A program made the position numbers and the translations under genes. The notes beneath the pieces were generated by a model, which saw only the letters and a program-made list of their open reading frames with translations, was not told the DNA's origin and searched no databases. Positions 59,157-64,000 of a stretch of DNA of 64,000 bases are shown here, piece by piece. The DNA lies in the NCBI RefSeq assembly GCF_002150035.1, contig NZ_NETS01000007.1, positions 186,001 through 250,000 on the forward strand, written 5' to 3'. Origin of the DNA: Leptospira venezuelensis (lineage in GTDB: Bacteria > Spirochaetota > Leptospiria > Leptospirales > Leptospiraceae). How positions within the stretch are numbered: the first letter of the stretch is position 1; each line of letters starts with the position of its first letter.

Positions 59157-60188
59157 TTGGCGGGACATACCTTAAATCCGGAGGATAAATTCGACGATGA
59201 GATATCTCTTCGTCCCTCCTTATTCTCCGAGTTTATAGGACAAAAAGAGATCCTGTCCAATCTAGGCGTCTTCGTAGGAGCCGCCAAAAAAAGAGGCCAG
59301 GCCCTGGATCATGTACTCTTATCCGGGCCTCCTGGTCTTGGCAAGACTACACTCGCAGGCATTATTTCTCAAGAGCTTGGTACTCGGATCGTAGTAACTT
59401 CTGCTCCCGTTTTGACAAGAGGGGCAGACCTCGCGAAATTACTCACAGATCTAGAAGAGAGAGATATATTATTTATAGATGAAATACATTCCCTAGGCCG
59501 CAAGGTAGAAGAGATCCTATATCCTGCGATGGAAAATTTCATGATCGATCTTCTTGTGGGAGAAGGCATCACCGCTCAAACAATTCAGATCAAATTAAAA
59601 CCATTCACTTTGATCGGGGCCACAACTCGTAGCGGACTCATTTCCGATCCACTTAAGAGCAGATTCGGGATCCATTTCCGTTTGGAATATTATGACGATG
59701 CTGAAATGAAAGATATCGTCCTAAGATCCTCCAAGATCCTGGGTTACGAAATAGAAGAGAACGCTGCCTTCGAGATAGGAAGAAGGTCCAGAAAAACCCC
59801 GAGGATTGCGAACCATCTTCTCAAAAGAGTAAGGGATTTTGCTGAGGTAAAAGGGGAAAAAACGATCCGTATTCCCGCCTGCGAAGAGGCATTTTCCCGT
59901 CTAGGAATAGACGAATTGGGCCTGGATAGAATGGACCGCCAGATTTTGGAATGTATGATTGATCGCTACAAGGGTGGTCCTGTGGGCCTAAAGCCGATCG
60001 CCGCAGTAATCGGAGAAGAAGAAAGGACTTTAGAAGACCATTACGAATCCTATATGGTAAGAGTTGGCTTGATCAATAGAACCTCCTCCGGTAGAGTAGC
60101 CACGGAGAAGGCTTATAAGCTGATGGACAAAGTCCCTCCGGCTTTTGGCAAAAGAATAGAAGAAGATGCGGCTCCCGGCCTTTTTTAA
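59157..60188 (+). CDS. ruvB: Holliday junction branch-migration ATPase RuvB
   Basis: 343 residues, full length. Walker A GPPGLGKTT, Walker B ILFIDEIHSL, sensor 1 GATTRSGLI with the arginine finger region SDPLKSRFG, sensor 2 TPRIANHLLKRVRD and the C-terminal winged helix (TSSGRVATEKAYKLM). RuvB rings pump DNA through Holliday junctions with RuvA. The start is TTG (LAGHTLNPEDKFDDE), 9 bases after the HtrA stop. ruvA and ruvC are not in the window. The gene overlaps the TonB-like gene downstream by 23 bases, so they are probably co-translated. Confidence 0.96.
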   Translation: MAGHTLNPEDKFDDEISLRPSLFSEFIGQKEILSNLGVFVGAAKKRGQALDHVLLSGPPGLGKTTLAGIISQELGTRIVVTSAPVLTRGADLAKLLTDLEERDILFIDEIHSLGRKVEEILYPAMENFMIDLLVGEGITAQTIQIKLKPFTLIGATTRSGLISDPLKSRFGIHFRLEYYDDAEMKDIVLRSSKILGYEIEENAAFEIGRRSRKTPRIANHLLKRVRDFAEVKGEKTIRIPACEEAFSRLGIDELGLDRMDRQILECMIDRYKGGPVGLKPIAAVIGEEERTLEDHYESYMVRVGLINRTSSGRVATEKAYKLMDKVPPAFGKRIEEDAAPGLF

Positions 60189-61101
60189 AAGTGAAATAGA
60201 TAATAGAGGAGATTTAGGAGAAGACGATCGTCGACTTCTATTCGCTGCGTTTTTCGTATTTGCATTCGCTTCTTTTTTAGTAGCTCACTTATTCACACGT
60301 AATATTCTATTTAAGATCTTGGGAGAAGACCCAATCGTTCAGGTAAAAGAAAGAGCGGAACGAGAAAAAATATACGAAGTACTATTGGAACAGGAATTCG
60401 TAGACAAAAGGATTAAGGACGAATACAAAGCGCTATCTAACGTAGAGTCCGCAGGTTCCGGGGGGATTACCAAGGAGAAAGGATTTCATACACTTTCTCC
60501 TTTCCGTGAATTTGTGATGGGGAATATTTTTAGAAATCCATCCAAGGCAAGTCCTCAAAATTCCCAAAAGAAAACGGAAGAAGAAAAAGTATACGAAGTA
60601 GCTATTCTAAAACAAGATCCCGTAGAATTTACAAATCCGAATGAACAAACTCCGGAGCAGACTCCCGCTACCGGAAGAATGACAAAAATTCCATTCAATT
60701 ATCGTTTCCAACAAGATATGTTATTTCGTTGGGATGGAAGTTCTTCTATGAGTGTTCCTACTAAAAAGTTAGTAGGTTATGAATATTTCAAAAGAATGCT
60801 CCGCCAAATTGAACAAAGTTTTTCTCCTCCGGGTGGGGGAAACTTCGGATATCGCGACGGAGCTGGAACTGTGATCCGAGAAGCGATAGAACCCGGAGAA
60901 GCAAAAGTGCAATTCTTGCTGAACGATGCAGGCCAGGTCATCGATACAAAATTAATCTCTTCCCAAGGACAATCTCTTGTGGATCAATCTTGTGTAGATG
61001 CTCTTAGAGGACAAAACTTCGGAAAAGTCCCTGAAGATGTAAAAGCGCAAGGGATGATTTACGGTATTACTTTTATCTTCCCGCGTATTTATAGAAGATA
61101 A
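60166..61101 (+). CDS. TonB-like protein with one membrane helix
   Basis: 311 residues. A short cytoplasmic start, one membrane helix at about 25-45 (LLFAAFFVFAFASFLVAHLF), a long charged and proline-containing periplasmic spacer (about 45-200) and a C-terminal TonB-like domain at about 225-311 (GEAKVQFLLNDAGQVIDTKLISSQGQSLVDQSCVDALRGQNF). No exbB/exbD genes are adjacent. It might energise an outer-membrane receptor, such as the btuB-like protein, or be a structural relative without this role. The start lies inside ruvB, in another frame, as part of an overlapping pair. Confidence 0.8.
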   Translation: MRLPAFFKSEIDNRGDLGEDDRRLLFAAFFVFAFASFLVAHLFTRNILFKILGEDPIVQVKERAEREKIYEVLLEQEFVDKRIKDEYKALSNVESAGSGGITKEKGFHTLSPFREFVMGNIFRNPSKASPQNSQKKTEEEKVYEVAILKQDPVEFTNPNEQTPEQTPATGRMTKIPFNYRFQQDMLFRWDGSSSMSVPTKKLVGYEYFKRMLRQIEQSFSPPGGGNFGYRDGAGTVIREAIEPGEAKVQFLLNDAGQVIDTKLISSQGQSLVDQSCVDALRGQNFGKVPEDVKAQGMIYGITFIFPRIYRR

Positions 61102-61137
61102 TAACTCCCACATTTCGTTTGCCTGAAACTTCTAAAA

Positions 61138-63198
61138 TCAAACCGCACTTAATTTCAGGTTTAATTCGTTTCTTAAAGATTCAAATTTGTCGTTCGGAGA
61201 AATTCCTTTTGCGTCCACTGAAAGTTCCATGCGAATAGAATTTACAAAATACATGTCCACTTCTCCCTTTCCTTTTGCTTGGACCTTTCCTCTATGCTCA
61301 CATACAAAAAAATCCTTTACTAGTTCGTAAGTGGAGCCTGAAATATTTAAATGTCCTGGTTTACCCGAGGATTCCATTCTGCTCGCAAGATTGACCGCAT
61401 CTCCCCAAACATCATACGCGAATTTATTGGAGCCGATCACTCCTGAGGTAACTGGTCCTGTATGAACACCCACTCTTAATTCCCAGAAAGGAAGCCCCAT
61501 TTCTGATTTGGACACTGCCATCCTTTGCATAAATCTGAGAAATTCTAATCCAGCTAAACAATTATCCACTGCATGAGTGAAGTTTGTATTTGGAATTCCT
61601 CCTGCACACATATAGGAGTCACCGATTGTTTTCAATTTTTCTAAACCTAAACGGGAAACGATAGAATCGAATTCGGAAAAACAATTATGTAGATCTTCTA
61701 CCAGATCTTTTGGTAACATCTCTGCTGCAATTTTAGTAAATCCTACAAAATCTGTGAATAGTATACTGGCAGATTCGTAATATACAGGAGTTACGGATCC
61801 TTTGGATTTTAATTCTTCTGCTACTGGTTTAGGAAGAATATTCAATAATAGTAAATCTGTGCGGTCTCTTTCTTCAGCGAGTTCTTTAGTTCTTTCTACT
61901 ACCTTCTTCTCCAAATTGACTGATAATTCTTCGCTGGTATTGAACGCCGTTGCGATCCTTCTGCCCAATGTAGCTGCATCTGCAAACGTCAATAGGAAAA
62001 GACCTGCAGGAGTTAGATAACCTGGTCCAATATGAAATTGATAAAAAATAAAATCGTTCAATACTGCTGCGAAGAAGATTCCTAAGCCGAGTAACATTAG
62101 TTTTGCGCCTTGTAAACCTTTGAATATCGCGATCGTCAACATTATCATGCCATAAATTCCTGAGAATACGATCAGTGCTTGGTAATAAGGGAGAGTATAA
62201 CTGAAAAGGGCAGGAGGAAGCACTATAATGGAAAGGCATGGAGGAATGGATAAGGTAAAAATGACAATCATGGAGGTCTTTCTGAACTGAGCAGGATACA
62301 AAGTTCTCATAAACATTGCCATAAATGGTACGCCTAAATAGAAGGAGAGATATTCTATTCTGACCATGATATTCCAAGGAGCATCCCTGAGAACTTCTCC
62401 TATAAATCTATCTCCGCTGAAAAATACTCTAGAAGTGATCGCAAGACAGGTAAGGGAGAACCAAAGAATCTCCATTTCCTTTTTACGGAATAGAAAAAGA
62501 CCCATATGATACAAGCCCATGATGAGTAACGCTCCACCCAAAAATGCACTCGTCATTCTGTTCCTGTCTCTTGCTGCAAAAATTTGAGAAGAGTCTCCAA
62601 GCAAGATCGGCATTTGAAAGCCGCCGTTCCGGTGGTAGTGATTCGAAATATGCATCACTATATCCACCTGTTTGGAATGAGAAACAGAACTTGTTTGGGC
62701 AAGATACTCCGGCTTTTCTTCTTCAGGAGAAGGACCTGGATGTCCATTATAAGCGACTAACTTACCATTCCAGTATAAGGAATATGCAGAACCTTGTCCG
62801 TCGTCGATTCGAATCGCAAGATCGGGAGTATGTTCAGGTAGATATAATCTTAGATGATAGGTGATGTATCCAATGGCAGGTAAAGGCTCTCCTTTTAAAA
62901 GATGACCGTTCCAAACACCAGGAACAGGAATAAATCCACTCGGATCTGAGACAAGATCGTCTTCGAAACTTTTAGGAGGAATGAGTTCCTTCCAATAGTA
63001 TCTCCAGTCTCCGTTTAATTCTACCGTCCCGTCTTTTTCAAAATCCCAATTGCTTAGATCTAATATTCCATTTTCTGCTTTAGGTCTTTCTTTACCTTTT
63101 GCTTGGGCACAAGCGGAGAAGGATAAAAAACAAAGTAGAATTCCTAAAATGAAAAAGCGAGTTGTACGACCTGAATCACTCATATGCGTAGGAATCAA
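61138..63198 (-). CDS. Membrane class III nucleotide cyclase with 7TMR-DISM sensor (second copy)
   Basis: 686 residues. A signal (FFILGILLCFLSFSAC) is followed by the 7TMR-DISM extracellular domain (ILDLSNWDFEKDGTVELNGDWRYYW, about 40-200), seven membrane helices (about 210-410), a coiled linker (ELSVNLEKKVVERTKELAEERDRTDLLLLNILPKPVAEEL) and a cyclase domain (about 475-655). Metal ligands are in ASILFTDFVGFTK and LKTIGDSYMCAGG. The transition-state Asn and Arg are intact (GDAVNLASRME), unlike the paralogue at 4773. It would make cAMP (or cGMP) in response to a sugar- or lipid-like ligand. The ATG at 63183 is an alternative start. Confidence 0.93.
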   Translation of the reverse strand: MIPTHMSDSGRTTRFFILGILLCFLSFSACAQAKGKERPKAENGILDLSNWDFEKDGTVELNGDWRYYWKELIPPKSFEDDLVSDPSGFIPVPGVWNGHLLKGEPLPAIGYITYHLRLYLPEHTPDLAIRIDDGQGSAYSLYWNGKLVAYNGHPGPSPEEEKPEYLAQTSSVSHSKQVDIVMHISNHYHRNGGFQMPILLGDSSQIFAARDRNRMTSAFLGGALLIMGLYHMGLFLFRKKEMEILWFSLTCLAITSRVFFSGDRFIGEVLRDAPWNIMVRIEYLSFYLGVPFMAMFMRTLYPAQFRKTSMIVIFTLSIPPCLSIIVLPPALFSYTLPYYQALIVFSGIYGMIMLTIAIFKGLQGAKLMLLGLGIFFAAVLNDFIFYQFHIGPGYLTPAGLFLLTFADAATLGRRIATAFNTSEELSVNLEKKVVERTKELAEERDRTDLLLLNILPKPVAEELKSKGSVTPVYYESASILFTDFVGFTKIAAEMLPKDLVEDLHNCFSEFDSIVSRLGLEKLKTIGDSYMCAGGIPNTNFTHAVDNCLAGLEFLRFMQRMAVSKSEMGLPFWELRVGVHTGPVTSGVIGSNKFAYDVWGDAVNLASRMESSGKPGHLNISGSTYELVKDFFVCEHRGKVQAKGKGEVDMYFVNSIRMELSVDAKGISPNDKFESLRNELNLKLSAV

Positions 63199-63246
63199 TA
63201 GGGGAGAAAAAACCTGTTCCAGCGAGCATTTTTTATAATTCGGTCG

Positions 63247-63275
63247 ATTCTTCTGAAATTATTTCACAGAAGAAT
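63247..63275. promoter_or_regulatory. Inverted repeat between the cyclase and the toxin-antitoxin genes
   Basis: ATTCTTCTG (63247-63255) and CAGAAGAAT (63267-63275) pair exactly. Inside lies TGAAAT-T-ATTTCA (63254-63266), a second symmetric pairing. It lies between divergent genes and may be the antitoxin operator. Confidence 0.4.
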
Positions 63276-63409
63276 GTTCGTATCGCTCATTCGAGTAGTG
63301 AGAAAGTTAAATCGCTTTTCTAAGAAGATTTTTGAAAATTCTCGCGGAATCAATGTTCCGGATAAAAAAACTGGACATCAGCGACTGGTCATATTATAAT
63401 TTTGCCAGT

Positions 63410-63640
63410 ATGCAACTCTCCGCTGCTGAATTCAAAACCAAATGCCTGAGTTTAATGGATAGAGTCCAAGAAACCCAGGAAGAAGTGATCATCACTAAAC
63501 ACGGGAAACCTGTGGCCAAACTAGTAACTATCAAAGATAGTACTGCGGCTCGCTTATTCGGTTACCTAAAAGGACGGATCCAAGAGAATGAGGATATTGT
63601 TCCTAGTTTAGGATTACGTTGGGACGCAGATTCAAAATAG
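63410..63640 (+). CDS. Phd/YefM-type antitoxin
   Basis: 76 residues from the ATG at 63410. The frame extends upstream to 63332, but the family start is MQLSAAEFKTKCLSLMDRVQETQEEVIITKHGKPVAKLV, which defines this start. The C-terminal part (STAARLFGYLKGRIQENEDIVPSLGLRWDADSK) is the toxin-binding tail. The stop codon touches the next ATG directly. It should bind DNA as a dimer and repress the pair. Confidence 0.9.
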   Translation: MQLSAAEFKTKCLSLMDRVQETQEEVIITKHGKPVAKLVTIKDSTAARLFGYLKGRIQENEDIVPSLGLRWDADSK

Positions 63641-64000
63641 ATGATCGTTCTAGATACTCATGCTTGGATTTGGCTTATGGAAGGGGATCCTAAAATGGAA
63701 AAAGAACCCCTTCTTCGGAAATTATATAGGCTTATTCCAAACAGAGGTATTTTTATTTCGGAAATATCCGGTTGGGAAGTGGGGATGCTCGTTGCCAAAA
63801 AAAGGATACAGATCTCTGGGACCTTGAATCGATGGCTGCAGGATGCCTATCAAGCTCCAGGAATTCAACCTTATCGTTTAACTCCTGAGGTAATTGTAGA
63901 GAGTATAAATTTACCAGATTCCTTTCATGGTGATCCGGCAGATAGAATCATTGTGGCAACTGCGAGAGTTTTAAATGCAGAACTTGTTACTAAGGATAAA
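63641..64000 (+). CDS. PIN-domain toxin (VapC-like), cut by the window end
   Basis: At least 120 residues; the frame is still open at base 64000. The PIN acidic residues are visible: Asp5 in MIVLDTHAWIWLM, Glu in ISEISGWEVGML and Asp in FHGDPADRIIVATARV; LVTKDK is near the end. It follows the antitoxin stop without any gap. The HAWIWL start and the Phd-type partner mark it as a different PIN subgroup from the vapC at 54781. Expected to be an RNase that slows growth when the antitoxin is removed. Confidence 0.9.
   Translation, partial: MIVLDTHAWIWLMEGDPKMEKEPLLRKLYRLIPNRGIFISEISGWEVGMLVAKKRIQISGTLNRWLQDAYQAPGIQPYRLTPEVIVESINLPDSFHGDPADRIIVATARVLNAELVTKDK

Noticed and set aside
58667..59287. 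Minus-strand frame of 206 codons opposite the HtrA and ruvB genes
   Set aside because: Antisense shadow; both sense genes are certain.
61886..62377. Minus-strand frame of 163 codons within the second cyclase
   Set aside because: Another frame of the cyclase's membrane region; composition is not protein-like.

Overview
The window looks like chromosomal DNA of a Leptospira-type spirochaete. This is inferred from protein character, not from a marker gene. The signs are many small lipoproteins with loose spirochaetal lipoboxes, two 7TMR-DISM membrane cyclases, an SpvB/RHS giant protein, a DUF3556 membrane protein, a cobalamin-riboswitch TonB receptor, and moderate-GC DNA with very AT-rich intergenic stretches. 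The species cannot be told. No prophage, insertion sequence, rRNA or CRISPR array is visible.

Layout. 1-4.7 kb: 3' end of typA, a secreted lipase, and a compact SRPBCC / EVE-domain / MarR operon behind three copies of one palindrome. 4.7-16 kb: membrane cyclase, rmuC, DEAD-box helicase, alkD, trhO, a DOPA-dioxygenase-like gene, an HCCA-isomerase-like protein, a BASS transporter and a TauD-type dioxygenase. 15.6-25.9 kb: a broken luciferase-like monooxygenase, an aldo/keto reductase, an exo/endonuclease-phosphatase lipoprotein fused to a jacalin lectin, DUF4349, sufE, a LemA-TPM-TPM cluster, a SpoIIE phosphatase, a DMT transporter and a lipoprotein with a metzincin zinc motif. 26-31 kb: small lipoproteins, a methyltransferase, a CapA-like protein and intergenic palindromes. 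32-36 kb: cobalamin riboswitch, btuB-like receptor, and an overlapping beta-propeller lipoprotein that recalls BtuG. 36.5-49 kb: a three-gene envelope operon (beta-rich protein, kelch lipoprotein, TPR protein) diverges from a 2399-residue SpvB/FG-GAP/RHS protein, which is followed by three small lipoproteins, two of them paralogues. 48.9-54.2 kb: a DUF3556 / FAD oxidoreductase / TetR operon and an ABC-F ATPase. 54.4-64 kb: vapBC beside tRNA-Arg(CCG), an Omp85-like barrel, tmk, an HtrA protease, ruvB, a TonB-like gene, a second membrane cyclase and a second PIN toxin-antitoxin pair cut by the window end.

The strongest candidate for a little-described system is at 36.5-48.9 kb. Its divergent intergenic region carries two 21-bp inverted repeats plus a half copy. 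One may control both the giant RHS protein and the envelope operon opposite, and the lipoproteins behind the RHS gene could be partners or immunity factors. A second candidate is the riboswitch-btuB-propeller unit, a possible spirochaetal counterpart of the Bacteroides BtuB-BtuG pair. A third is the EVE/SRPBCC/MarR operon with its unusually clear operators. Start codons were re-chosen where ribosome binding sites, promoters or family ends argued against the longest frame; each case is stated.
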